41,914 bases of DNA from positions 1 through 41,914 of the IMG/VR virus record IMGVR_UViG_3300018421_007524; one strand, written 5' to 3'. The notes under the pieces were generated by a model. It made no database searches, had not been told where the DNA came from, and was given only the letters and a program-made list of their open reading frames with translations. Source of the DNA: a virus. Below, one piece after another: positions 1-15,000 of this stretch (its first letter is position 1; each line of letters starts with the position of its first letter). A program made the position numbers and the translations under genes.

Positions 1-1
1 A

Positions 2-3000
2 AATCAAGAAAACTTAGCAGTGAGTGGATCATTTGTAGATGATGTAGTAGTGCCTTTTGATGATATTAGTTTTGACGAATATCCGTTTAGTGAAGCATTA
101 GGATTTCCTAGCACAAAAGATTATATTCTTATCAATAGGGGATCACAAGATGGTAATTTATGGAGTAGGTACAATAGGTGGTTTCATAAAGATGTTGTTG
201 AGCAATCAATAAAACTAACAAAGCAAGAAAAAACTATAGACCAAACATCTAGAGCTTCAAGACCTATTATAGAATTTGAGAAAGGTTTAAAATTATTTAA
301 TTTTGGTACTGCTAATAAAAAAAATATAGATCTTATTGATAATTTTACAAAAGACATATTTTCTAATATAGAAGGAACAACAGGATATAATATAGATGGC
401 ATCGATCTAAGTGAAGGTATGAGAGTGCTTTTTGCTGCAGATACAGATGTAAATGTAAAAGGAAAAATATATACAATTAATTTTGTAACAATTAATAACG
501 TAAAACAAATTACGTTAAGAGAACCAGCAGATTCCAGTCCATTGCAAGACGAAACAGTTCTTGTAAGATTTGGAAATACGTATAGAGGTAAGTTTTTTTA
601 TTTTACAAATAATACATGGAAGGAATGCCAAGAAAAAGTAAAGGTAAATCAAGCCCCATTATTTGCAATGTTTGATGAGACGGATCAACCTTTAGAAGAC
701 TTAAATTATTATCCTTCAAGTCAGTTTACAGGAAATAAAATATTTTCTTATTTAGAAAGTACAGGTACAGTTGATAATGAACTCGGTATTGCATTGAGTT
801 ATCAAAGTATTGAGAATGTAGGTGATATAACATTTAGATTTGACCTAGTAAATGATTCTTTTTATTATACTAATTCTGCTAATCAAGTGTTACAGTATTT
901 TACAAAATTTGGACTATTAAGGAAATATTTAGATAGAACAACATATGAGTATTTAAATGGTTATGAAAAACATGTAGGAGATAGTAAACAATTTGTAATG
1001 AGACAATATGTTGCAAATGGTATTTCTTCGCAATTTGAAGTAGATGTTTATTCTAATGCTAGATTTATTAATGATGTAAAAGTAAAAGTTTTCTTAAATA
1101 ATAAATTTTTGCAAGAAAACGTAGATTATATGCTTGAAATTGTTAATAATGAAAAATTATTTGTTAACTTAAACAGTGTTCCTACTAAAGATTCAGTAAT
1201 AGTTTTAAAAACACATAGTTCTGTAGTTAAAAATAATAGGCAAGGATTTTATGAAATTCCGTATAATTTGGAAAGAAATCCAAATAACGATTTGCTAGAA
1301 AACTTTACGTTAGGAGAAATTAATGAACACATTAGTTCTATTATTGAAAATTTACCAAATTTTCGAGGAGATTTTCCTGGTATAAGTAATTTAAGAGATT
1401 TAGGAAAGGTTGTCCAATTTGGAACAAAGTTTATTACACATACTGCTCCTACTAATTTTTACTTGTATCATATATTAGATGATGATAATAATGTTTTTAA
1501 AGCAATAGATTATGCTAGGCAAGAGTATGGAAAATTCAAGCGTAATTTTTTAGAAACTGCTGAGTCTTTAGGATTTGAAGGAAATGATAGAATTCACCTT
1601 GATAAAATACTTGCTGCAATAGCTATTGATAAAGGAAAAGAAACTGTTTGGACAATAAGTGATACTTTACCTTTTTTAAACAGCATAGTTTCTACGTTTG
1701 TTATTGAAGACCCTGATCAAACTTATTTTGCTCTACGGCAACCATATGATTTAAATACAGACAGTTTACGTGCAGTAAATGTTTATATAAATTATAAACA
1801 GCTTTTATATGGTATTGATTATACTTTTAATGATGAGGGATTTTTAGTTTTAACTGCAACAAAAGAAGTTGATGATATAGTAGAAGTAGTAGAATATGAT
1901 ACTACAATAGGAAATTTTGTTCCTCCTACGCCTACAAAATTAGGTTTATATCCTAGTTTTATACCTGAATTTTTATTGGATTATAAAGAAAATACTGCAG
2001 AAAAAGTTGGACCGTATAAGGTATATGGGACTATTGCAAATCAACCAACACAAAATCAAAAACTAGGCTGGTTTTATCCAGTTTTTACTAGTAAAGAAAA
2101 AGCAGATGCATACAATTTAGAAAACAATGGAATTAGTTCTTCTTTATTACTAGAGTTAAAAGGAAATAGTTTACCTTTATTTGTTCCAAATAATTTTGTA
2201 AATGCAGGGCAAGATACAATAGAGTATGAAGAATTTACACTTGGTAACGCATATATTCAAGGTCATGACGGTAGTAAAACTATAGTTTTTAAAGATTATA
2301 GAGATAATTTAATCATAGAACTTGAAAGACGGATTTATAATAATTTAAAAATTAATTATGACGAAGAACTTTTTAATATACATGATTTTATTCCTGGATT
2401 ATTTCGTACTACAGGCATTACAAAAGCTCAATTAAATAAATCTCTGTTGCCTAGTTTTTTAGAATGGGTTAGGCTTGTTGGTTTAGATTACACTGAAAAT
2501 ACCTATTTAGATATCAATAATACATTTACGTTTAATTATAATTTTTCAAATTACCTAAATAATACTAGAATAGAAATTGGTTATTGGAGGGAACTTTATA
2601 AATTTGTTTTTGACACAGACAAACCGCATATTGCTCCTTGGGAAATGCTAGGCATTTATAAAAAACCTAGCTGGTGGGATCAGCAGTATGGTCCTGGACC
2701 TTATACAAAAAATAATACTATTTTATGGAGTGATTTGGAACAAGGGATTGTTAGAAATCCAAAATTTGTTGTAAAGACGAAATATATCCGGCCTGGTTTA
2801 CAAAATATGATTCCGGTTGATGAGTTTGGTAATTTGCTTAGTCCTAATGATTCAAAAGTTGCGCTTAATATACAAGGTATTAATGTAAGGAATAGTTTTA
2901 AATTTGGAGATGGAGGGCCTATTGAATCTTCCTGGAAAAATACTAGTGATTATATTTTTGCTTTAATGAAAGCTTTTATATTATGCAAACCAGCAAAATT

Positions 3001-6000
3001 CTTTGGGACAGGATTTGACCGATCTAAACAGAAAAAAAATCTTTTAGGCCAAATTATTTATAGTCAAAACACAATAGGTAACTTCATTCAATTAGGATCA
3101 GTAGAGCTACCTACGAAAGAAAATTTAAGTAAAGGCATTTTAAATTATATAATTGCTTATATAGAGCAAACCTATAAGTCTATTACCCAATACCAATACA
3201 ATATACAAAATTTAAAAAACCAATTATCTTTTAAAGTAGGCGGTTATACAGAAAAAGAAAAATTTAAATTATTGTTAGATAGTAGAACTCCGTTAAATCA
3301 AGGTAATGTTTTCATTCCAGAAGAAAATTATAACGTTATTTTAAATAAAAGTTTTCCAATTGATGAAATTAAGTATAGTGGAGTAATTGTAGAAAAACGA
3401 GTTGCTGGTTATTTAATTAAAGGATATGATTTAACATCTCCTTATTTTACTTACTATCAAAGCTACAGTTTAAGTAATGATCCTAGCGTAAATGTAGGAG
3501 GAGTTAGCGAATCTTATGCAATATGGGATTCAAATACACAATATGCTCAAGGGTCTATAATTAGCTATCAGAATGTTTACTATAGAGTTTTAGAGACTCA
3601 TGTGACTAATACTACATTTAATTTAGAATTGTATCAAAAATTACCATCATTACCAGCAAAAGGTGGTATAAATGCATTTTTTAGAAATAAATTTAGAGAA
3701 TACCCTACAACAGTAGAATATGGGGTTATATTTTCAAATTATCAAGAGGTAGTCGATTTCTTGTTAGGATATGGAAAATATTTAGAAGAATTAGGCTTTG
3801 TTTATAATTATTTTGATACTAACGAATACAATGTGTATGATTGGTCAAACATGGCTAAAAAGTTCTTATTTTGGGTAACACAAAATTGGGATTATAATTC
3901 TTTTATAACTTTGAGCCCGTCGGCAAAACAATTACAGTTTAATGCAAAAGATAAAACAGTTGATAACATTTTTAATACTTTTGGTGGTATTAGTATATTT
4001 GGTGCTAATGGAAAAATTTTGTCAGCTACTGATTTGCGAATTAATAAATCAACAGATAATATTTTTACTATAGAATCTACATTAGACAGCAATGGCATAT
4101 ATGCATTGCGTATACCATTAATTACATACGAACATGCAGTCATTATTGATAATAAAACAGTATTTAATGATATAATTTATGATCCTGCACCTGGATATCG
4201 GCAAGAAAGAATTAAAGTATTAGGATATAAAACAGCTAATTGGGCAGGTTCTTTAGTTATACCAGGATTCTTATATGATGATGCAACTATAAATGATTGG
4301 ACACAATATAAAGATTACAATTTAGGTGATATTGTAAAATATAAAGAGTACTATTATGCAGCTAACAATAAAATAGTTGGAACAGATGTTTTTGTTTTTA
4401 CTGACTGGAAAAAATTAGATAACAAACCTGCAGCAGGGTTGTATCCTAATTTTGACTACCAAATTAATCAATTTGCAGATTTTTATGATTTAGATAGTGA
4501 TAATTTTGACTCAAATAAACAGAAATTAGCGCAGCATTTAATCGGTTACCAAAAAAGAAAATATTTAGAAAATATTATTAATGACGATGTTTCTCAGTAT
4601 AAATTTTATCAAGGGATGATTTTAGAAAAAGGCTCAAAAAATTCATTAAACAAACTATTTGATTCTTTAGCAAGCTCTAACAAAGATAGTTTAGAATTTT
4701 ATGAAGAATGGGGAATTCAAGATGGGCAGTATGGTTTATCATCGGGATTTGATGAAATAGAAGTTATTTTAGATGAAACAAAATTCAAATTAACTCCGCA
4801 GCCTATATTATTAACAGACAAAATAGCCGGTAATGAAACAGATTTTATTTATAGAATAAAATCTGGAGATATTTACGTCAAGCCTGCTGACTATAATAAC
4901 AATCCATTTCCTGTTAAAAAATTTACTACAGGTTATGTAAAAAATGCAGGTTATGTTAACCCAGCGGATGTAGACAACCTTTTTGGAACTTATGACGGAT
5001 TGTTAGATTTAGATATAACAGATATTAAAGAAGATTCTTTTATATGGATCGGAAATTTTAATAAAGACTGGAGTGTTTTTCAGTATACTCAAGTTGAAAA
5101 TGAATTAACAGGATATACTGTAGACGATAAAAATGTAACAGTTATATTAACATTTCAAAAAACGGTAGTAGGTATTTCTAAAGATGATATAATTGGAATT
5201 TATAAAATACAAAAAGAATTGTTTGATGTTGAAGATTCTTCTAGATTAGTTACGATTGAAGAATCGCAACTAAATGGATTTTTTAAGGTAGTTGATGTTT
5301 ATCTAAACAGGGTTATTGTAAAAATATCTGAGAGTTTATTAGGTGTGATTGCTAGCGAAAAATACGAAAATTGCTTTGGTATAGTTACAGAATTTAAACA
5401 AGTTAGAGTTAAGTCACCTAATGAAATTAATAACGTTAGTAATGAATTTGTTAGTTTAGGTCAAAAGTTTTGGATTGATAACATACAAGATGATAATTGG
5501 GGTGTAGTTGTTAAGGAAAATAATTATGATGTCGGTAGTGTTATATCTAACTTAGAACCTGGAGTACAATATTTTGAATTTTTAGCAACTGTAGATTTTA
5601 CTTATACATTTGCTTGGTCTGCTGATAAACTTGTTTTAGGCTCTATTTTTATAGATGATACTGCTACATCTGGAATACAAACTTTAAGCCCAATTACAAC
5701 GCAATCTGGAGAATATATAATTGGAGGAATATTTTCTAAAATTTATGTAAGATTAGCTAGTGCATCTAAAATCTTAAGATTTTCTATTAAACGTAGTGAT
5801 TTTGTTGGAACTATACCAGATTATGATTATGTAGCAAAAGGGGGAAGAGACAAAAAAACTGCAATTAATGTTAATTTTAATAAAATGTATATAGTTGACA
5901 ATGAGCTTAATTTCGGATATTCATTGTCAGCAGATTTTAGAAATACATTTTTAGCAGTAGGGGCTCCAAATGACGGAGACGGAAAAGTTTATATATATTC

Positions 6001-9000
6001 AAGAGGATCTGAAACTGGGCAGTTTCAATTATTAGATACTATAGAACCACCTGATGGATATGCTGATACAGGGCAAAAATTTGGTTCAAGTGTTTCTTTT
6101 TCAGAAGATAGTAAGTACTTAATTGTAGGAGCACCGAATGCAACAAATGTTAGAACATTGTATAAAGGTGATTATTCTATATATCAAGATTATGCTATTG
6201 GAAATGTAGCCTCTTATAACGGGGCTTATTGGGAAGCATCAGTAGAAATTAAAGGTACTGCTGAAGGATCATTATTTGACAGCTTTACAAATTACAATGA
6301 TTTATTATATTCACTAAATTTAGATGAGTATGGTAGCGAAGAAATACCATTTTTAATAGCAGGAAATTATCCTTTTACTCAAATTACAACAGATCATTTT
6401 CTAGTAAGGGTAACATTTGATGTTTATCAAGGTATAGCACCTGGAGATGGAATATATTTGCATTGGAATACTTTAACAAATGCTAATCAAACTCAAATAC
6501 AACTCGTAGATAGGCAACCATTTAATGGCACGATTCCTTACTTAAATAAAACTTATTTAGATCAAGAACATGTTGTATATGAGAAAGTTCAGTTGATTTT
6601 GTACGTAAGTACAACTACTAATATTCCACAAGTAGGAGATGTAGTTACTACAGGATCTGGTTCTGCTACTGTTGTATATTCTTTGTTTGTAGATGGAGCT
6701 ACAACTATATATGTGAATTTAGTAAGTGGTCAATTTGTAGATGATGACAGTTTGTTTATAGATGGCATAGATTTTGTAGGAGAATTTGTTCTATTAGCAA
6801 CTAACGATGATACTAATACAACTGGTATTTTAGGCGGGTTGGTAATGATCCAAACAGCAACTGATTATTTTGTTGGAGATACTAACGAGGATACTGGTAG
6901 GGGTCTTGTTGTAAGAGACGTTATTAATACTCCAACTGGAAATAATAGCTTTTACTATAATATTTTAGATTATAAAACTAGTGTTACAGATTCAAATAAT
7001 ACGGATCATAGTTTGATTGGCCAGTTAAGTCAGCAAGGATTTCCAGGACCGGGTGGGTCAACAGCGGCTATTTTATCAAATTTTTATTATGTTAGAGCTC
7101 CTAAATCTCTAACTGATACTTTAAATTCTGGAGATTTAGTTTCAGTATATTTTAACAATCTAAAAGACACTGTTACTACATTAGTAACAAATAATTTAAT
7201 TACAGTCTTAACTGGAGAAGTTTTAACACAGCAAAATACAGGCGCTACGCTCATAGTATTTGAAGGAGTAATTAATTCAAACCAGATTAAAGTCACAAAT
7301 GTAATAGGAACATTTAATACAAACGATATTTTGATAGGAAGCCAAAGTGGAAATTTAGGAGCTAGACCTAACTCAACATTAATATTAGATAATCTAGTTG
7401 AACCTACTGATATTGAAATACCTTATTCTTTAATAAACCGATCTGCACCAGTATATGATTTATGGGATGGTTATATTGAATATATAAACACATTTTTCCT
7501 AGGAGGTAATCCATTTGAGCCATTGCCTAGATATAGGTATAATCCTACCTTAGGCACAATAGCTGATTACAACCAAGGGCAAATTGTTGAAGATGTTACA
7601 ACCGGTGCTCAAGCAGAGGTTATGTATTATCAACGTAATTTAAATAATGTTCGAATATATGTAAAAAATATTACTGGCAATTGGAGTAAAGGAGATTTAT
7701 TTGGTAACAATGCTGAAATAAAAATGTTAGAAGTAGATAATCCACCCCAGTATGATGCATATGGAAGAGCAGATATTTACACTGTGCAAAGGATATTAGG
7801 ACAAGTACAAGCTATTAGTTTAGGTTATGCTCCGGCTGATATTGGAAAATTAATAGTGTTCGAAAGCGGTGGAAATCTAGCAGTTCCAAGCAATCCGTAT
7901 TTAAAAGGAGAGGAATATTGGATATTTTCAAATGAAGATGTACAAGGTATTCCTACGTCTACACTACCGCCTAGTGCAACAAATTTAGATTGGCAAGAAA
8001 TATTTAAACTAGAAGCCAATTCTACAGGTGCTGCATCTGGATTTTATAACGAAGGATTGACCTATATTTATAGAAGATTTGGAACAAATGTAGAATTCAT
8101 ACATGCTTTATTAGATCCTAATAGAACAAATCAAGGAAAGTTTGGAAGTAATGTTAAGGTAACCTACCAAAATGATTTGTATAGATTATTTTCTTCTACA
8201 AAAAGATACAATAAATTGTGGACGCAACCAGCAGGGGACTTTCAAAATGTAATTCCTATTGCCACAGGAATACAAATTTATAGGACATACGATAACGGAT
8301 TATTAGTTGATGTTAATTTAATATGGAATAAAGATAGTGTAACGATTTTTAGTATTACAGGTATTGATAATATTGATAATACGTTTTTTACAAGCATAGG
8401 TATCGATGGCAATACATCTAGCTTAGAAACATACATAAAAACTGTAGGTATAAAGCTTACAGAATCTGACGAAATAATTCAATATTATGCAGGAGATTTT
8501 AAGGGTGAATTTTCTTATTCTTCAGTTGGTGATCAAAGTTTTACTGACTCGTGGTTTGAAATTCTAAAAGAAGCATATGGAAAAATTATATTTGTCAAAT
8601 ATGGCGTAGAAAATAATTTGCAATATAGTTGGGATTATGCAAAAAATCAATTATTTAAAGGTTCGTTTGTTGCAGAAAATGATTACAGATATGGAGATAT
8701 TGTATATCTAGTTACAAATGGGTTAGGAACATTATATCAGGCTATAACTAACGTAGAAAGCGGCCAATTTAATATAAACCAATGGACTAAATTAGACTCC
8801 TTAATTGACTATACTGGCCAAATCCCAAATGACACAGTTTTTAAAGTTTTAGATGATATTAATGCTGATAGTGCTATTCCAGATATTGATATTTTAACTG
8901 GATTTGGAAAACGATTTGATGTTTCGGATAATGGTGAAGTTTTAATTACAACTGCAGAATATTTAAATGAGCCAAATGTTGTTTCTATTTATAGAAACAA

Positions 9001-12000
9001 TAATGGGTTCTATCAATGGTCACAAAATATAGTTGCTCCTGATGAAGAAATAGAGTTTGGTAAGTCTATATCTATTAACGAAGATGGAAGTATAATAGTA
9101 ATAGGAGCACCATTAGATGATAGGAAAAGGATTAATCAGGGTATTGTTTTTGTTTATCATCAATTGAACGGAAAATTTGAACTTTTAACAGAATTGTACA
9201 GTCCACAAAATGAATACGGTGAGTTGTATGGAACAACTGTTTGTGTAAGTGGAAATAGTTTGATTGTTGGAGCTGTAAATGCTGAAGCTTATGAATATGT
9301 AGATATAGACAATGGGAATACAATTTTTGATAACGGATTTACTAGGTTTAAAACACTTTATCAAGAAGGAGTTGATGCAGATAATCAATTCTTTAAATTT
9401 GAAGTTACTAATACTGGTGTAGTTTACACGTATGAAAAAATAGGCAATTTCTATGTTTTTGCAGATACGTTACGGTATGAAACTTCGTTTAGTCCTGTAA
9501 TTGAATTTTCTAAGTATGTTATTTGTAAGAATAATCACGTTTACACTGGCCTGCCTTTAGTAGCAAGTAATCCAAATTATTTTGGTACTGTTATAAGTTA
9601 TAGAAAAAGCAGTGATATTTATAAACGGATTAGACAGCAAAAATCTACTGTAGATTTGCAAAAAATTAAAAAAATGTTTTTGTATAATAAGAAAACCAAT
9701 AGAAAGCTAGTTGATTTAGATTATATAGATCCATTACAAGGAAAAATACCAGGACCTGCTGAGGAAAATTTAAAATTTAAAACTTATTATGATCCTGCAA
9801 ATTATAATGTGACAGATGGTAGAACAAATGTAGTTTTAAATCCAAATGAAGTTTGGACTACTAAGAATGTAGGACAATTATGGTGGGATTTAACAAATGC
9901 AAAATTTTATTATCCTTATCAAGAAGACATAACGTATTCTACAAACTTTTGGTCAGCAATCTTTCTAACTAATACGATTGACGTATATGAATGGGTTTCA
10001 TCTGAGCTTAGTCCTACACAATGGGATGCTTTAGCTGGTACAGAAGAAGGAATTACTTTAGGAATATCAGGAAAAAGTAGGTATGGAAATGCTGTATATT
10101 CTTATTCTCGAGTTTATGATTCAATAAAACAAAATTTTAAAAACAAATACTTCTTTTGGGTCAAAGATAAAAGAATTGTTCCTAATATTGATAGCAGAAC
10201 ATTATCAGCATATGATGTATCTAAACTAATTGCCAATCCTAAGAATGAAGGTTATAAATTTGTTGCTTTAGTTACATCTGATAGTTTTACAGTATATAAT
10301 TGTGATAATTTGTTAAATGATAAAGATGTTGTCCTCAATATACAATGGTATAAAGATGTAAATCAAAACTTAAATCTACATACACAATATCAAATAATTA
10401 CTGATGGTTTAGAAACTAGTATTCCTAATCTTAATATAGAATCTAAATGGATAGATAGTTTAGTAGGTTATGATATTGCTGGTAGAGCTGTTCCTGATAT
10501 AAAAGTTTCTGAAAAGTATAGATATGGAATCTTGAATAGTCCAAGACAAAGTTTTTTTAAAAATAGAGAAGAAGCATTAAAACAATTTTTTGTTAGAATT
10601 AATAGAATTTGTAAAGAAAATTTAATAGCTGATTTAAAAAATTTGTATAGATTGGCATCGCAAGAAAATTATCCTAGCACAGTTACAAGACTTTATGATA
10701 CTGCGGTTGATACTGCTTTAGAATTAAATTTGTTAGGAGTTGCAAAAGCTTCTCAAGCAGTTTTAGATATAGTTGTTAGAGACGGAGTTGTAATTAACAT
10801 AATTGTAGCCAATCCTGGTAGAGGGTATTTAGTTCCACCTACATTTACCATTTATGGCGGAGGACAAGATTTAGAACTAGAAATACAATTGAATGCAGTA
10901 GGAACAATAAACGCTGTTAATATAATAAATGGGGGTAGCGGGTTTACATCAAACTCATATATTGAAGTAAGAAAATTTACAGTATTAGTTATTACGGATG
11001 AGACTATACAAGGAAAATGGGCTTTATATGAGAGAAATTCAAATGCATCTAGATGGGACAGGATAAGAAGTCAAGCGTATAATACAAATTTGTATTGGGA
11101 TTATATAGATTGGTACGCTACTGGTTACAGTTCTAATACCTTTGTTAATTATACTGTTGACTACGTTTATGAGATTGAAACTAAGGATCCTGTAATAGGA
11201 GAAATAGTCAAAGTAAATTTTGTAGGAGCAGGAAACTGGGTATTGTATAAAAAAGTATCAAACGATAAAGATTTTTTGCTAGATAATTATACTATTGTGG
11301 CAAAACAAAATGGTACGATACAATTTGGTAGCGGATTATACAGTACTACAAATGAATTATCAAGTTTTGACGGCGAAACTTACGATGCTAAATTTTATGA
11401 CAGTATTCCGTCTACTGAAACAAGGATAATTATTAGTACGATTAAAAATGATATTTTCATCGACGAACTACTTGTTGAATGGAACAAATTATTCTTTGCT
11501 AGTTTAAGGTATATTTTGACTGAACAATCTAGAGTTGATTGGTTATTCAAAACAAGTTTTGTCAAAGCTAAACATAATGCAGGAGAATTAAGAGAAGACA
11601 TAACATTTAACAACGACAATCTAAGTAGTTACGAAGATTATTTTAACGAAGTAAAGCCTTTTAAAGCTAAAATTAGAGAATATGTTAGTAGTTATGAAAA
11701 ATTAGAGGCTATACCAGGTTTAGTAGGCGATTTTGATTTATCTCCTAAAATTAATAAAGTTACAAACAGGATCGACACTTATAAAGTTACAGTTTTTAAT
11801 AATAATATAATTGGAGCAGGAAATATTTTAACTTACCCAGATAGAATGTGGATAGACACAATAGGGTTTGAATTAATGAGTGTCACTATCGCAGATCCAG
11901 GTAAGGGTTATGAAAGCGCACCTAAATTAAGTGTTGTTGGCGGAGGCGGTTCGGGTGCAGAGGTTGAAGCACGTTTAGGCATCGAAGGTAAGATCGCAGC

Positions 12001-15000
12001 TATAGTTGTAATTAACCCTGGAAAAGGATATATCAGTCCGCCTACAATAGTAATATCAGGTACACTCGGTGAAAGTGGTACTGATGCTAGACTATTAGCA
12101 GTTATAGGCAATGGATTGCCTAGGTCAATTAAAACAGCAATAAAATTTGATAGATACACAAGATATAATAGTAGTCTTAATCGCAATAGAACAGAAACAT
12201 TTATTGGGTCAGGTTCTAAGTATATTTTTGATTTAAAATGGCCAATTAATTTAGATACAACAACGCTGTCAATTAAAATTAATAATGTAGAACTTTTAAG
12301 AAGTGAATATGAATATGAAAATATCGAAGAAAAAACAGAGGAGTACGTAAGGAAAATTGGACGAATTATTTTAGTAGAAGCAGCCGAGATAAATTCTACT
12401 GTAATAATTAGTTATCAAATTGATTTGGCTTTATTTAATGCAGTTGACAGGATAAACTATGGATATACTGCTTCTGCAACAGGTTTTGGTAGAGAATTAA
12501 ATCAATTAATGGACGGAATAGATTATGGCGGAGTTGAAGTAAAAAGTTTTGACTTTGGAGCTGCTTCGGGCTGGGACATTGACCCTTACGCAACAGGATA
12601 TTATGATATTTATGATACAACTTTTGATGATGTAATTATAAACACAGATGGCTCTACAACTGTTATTGAATTAGATAAACCACTCGAAACTGACATTGTA
12701 TATAATTTGTATAAAAATGGTGTTAGATTAGATGATCCGAATTTTGAATCAAATCCTGAACTTGTAAAAAATCCAAATGCTGTAATAGAAAGTATTATCG
12801 GCGACGGAGAAACTAAAGAATTATTTTTACAAGATTGGGGAATTTTTGTAGATGATGATGACCAGATTATTTTAAGAAAAGCTACAAGCGATGGTAGTTT
12901 TGTTCCTAGTAATGTGCAGTTAGATACAGAATTAATAGGAGGAAATTTAAATTATTCAAATGCAAAAGGAATTGCAGCAGATGATATTAATGTAGACGGC
13001 GATGGGTTTTTTACTCTTGCAAATTCTAAAGGCCCTGAAGAATTATTGCCTGGATTAGTATTAGATACATTAGACATAAAAGTTTTTGAAAGAAGCGTTG
13101 GTGGGTTGGGTAAAATTTCCTCAAGAAATTATTTTGGAGATGGAATACTTGACACATTTGCAATAGGAGAAGATTTTAGATCAGTAAATGAAATTTTTGT
13201 AAAAGTAAATAATTTATCTAATTACATAAATTTAGATTATAAAATTCAAGATGGTAATGTAATATTTAATACACCGCCTATTAATAAATCTTTTATAAGC
13301 ATAATAGGGTTTGATTTATCTGGACAAAATATTTTAGATTACGATACTATAATTGGCAACGGAATAGATACTGAATTTAATTTAAACATAATATGGTCAG
13401 AGAACATTAATTCAATGGCAGTAGTTGATTATGTGGACGTTGATCATGTAATTACACAAGGTGATAATAACCAAGTTGTATTAAAATTAGGAAGTGCTAT
13501 TCCTAATGGTAAAATCTTAAAATATGCATTATTTATTGGACAAAACAAGCTGTATAGTTCAGTTTTTGTAGATGAATTTATAAAAGGGGATGAAAATACA
13601 TTCCAACTAACACAAACACCATTTTTCTTAGAACCTTTAGAATGGTTTACAATTGTGTCAGTAAATGACGAAGTCTTAACTAGCGGATATTCAGAAAAGT
13701 TTTATGTAACAGCTCAACGAGAATATAGACTTAAATTGTATCAAGTACCAGTTACTTCTTTAAAAAGAGAACATATAAGAGTATTTTTAAACAATAAAGA
13801 ACTTACCTTTTTACAACAATGGAATTTATTGTCAACAGGTTTATTTGTAGAAGAAGGATCCGAATATGATCAAATAGGAAGTTTAATAACGCTAGTTGAT
13901 GGTGTAGGTAATGTTGGAGATCAATTAGATGTTTATATTGTTGGTTTGAAGTCTGATACTGTATCAGGAGGTGAATATAGATTTGGTTATTTTGATAACA
14001 ATGAATTTATTAAAACACCAGACACCTTATATATTGACAGGGTTTTAAATCCAAACGATGTAGTTAGGGTAATTCAATTTAGTAATCACGATTTGTTAAA
14101 CATGCGGAAAAGTACTTTTGATGTTGTAGAAAGAACACCATTGAGTCAAGGAAACATACCAAGTGAAATTGTGATCATAGTAGATGGTATAACAACTGTT
14201 TTTGAATTAACAGCAGAATTGGAACTAGGAGAAAAATATAAAGTAATCTTAAATAATATTAGAATTGATGATCCTGTTTTCAATACTATACTACCAACAA
14301 CTAATCCTAATGCAAAAGTAAAGACAATTGAAGGATCAGGGCAGACACAAATTAATATCAATGATTTTAATATAGAATTAGAAATAGGCGATGTAATAAA
14401 AATATCAAATGTAAATGCTGTAATTGAATTTGATGGAAATACAGCAGATTGGTATGAATATAGAATGTTGAAATTAGGCTTAGTACCGTTAGCATCAAAA
14501 GCAATTGATGATCAATACACTTGGGTTGTAAAAAACAATACTTTGTTAACTCCTAGTATAGATTATAAATTAAATGATGCAAGAGATAAAGTAAAGATAA
14601 TTAGTGGATTACAAGAAAATGATCGTGTTGAAGTAATACATTTTGGTAATAATAATTTCCAAGATAAATTTGGATTTAGACAATTTAAGGATATATTAAA
14701 CAGAACGCAATATCATGTATTGGCTAATTCAAATACATTGAAACTAACTCAAGAACTGAATTGGTTTGATAAAGATATTTATATTTCCGATCAAAACCTA
14801 TTACCGACTCCTGCAGTTCAAAATATTGTACCAGGCGTTATGTTTATTGATAATGAAAGAATAGAATATTTTATTAAACAAGATAATAAAATTACACAGG
14901 TAAGAAGAGGAACTTTAGGTACTGGAGTAAAAGATACGTATCCTGTAGGAACAAAAATTACAAATCAAAGTAAAGATACTGTTATACCTTATAAAGATGA

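Noticed and set aside
11908-12186. Minus-strand frames inside the giant gene and other structural genes
   Set aside because: These are open by chance in A+T-rich DNA, rich in Leu/Ile/Ser, lack ribosome-binding sites and lie opposite well-supported coding modules.
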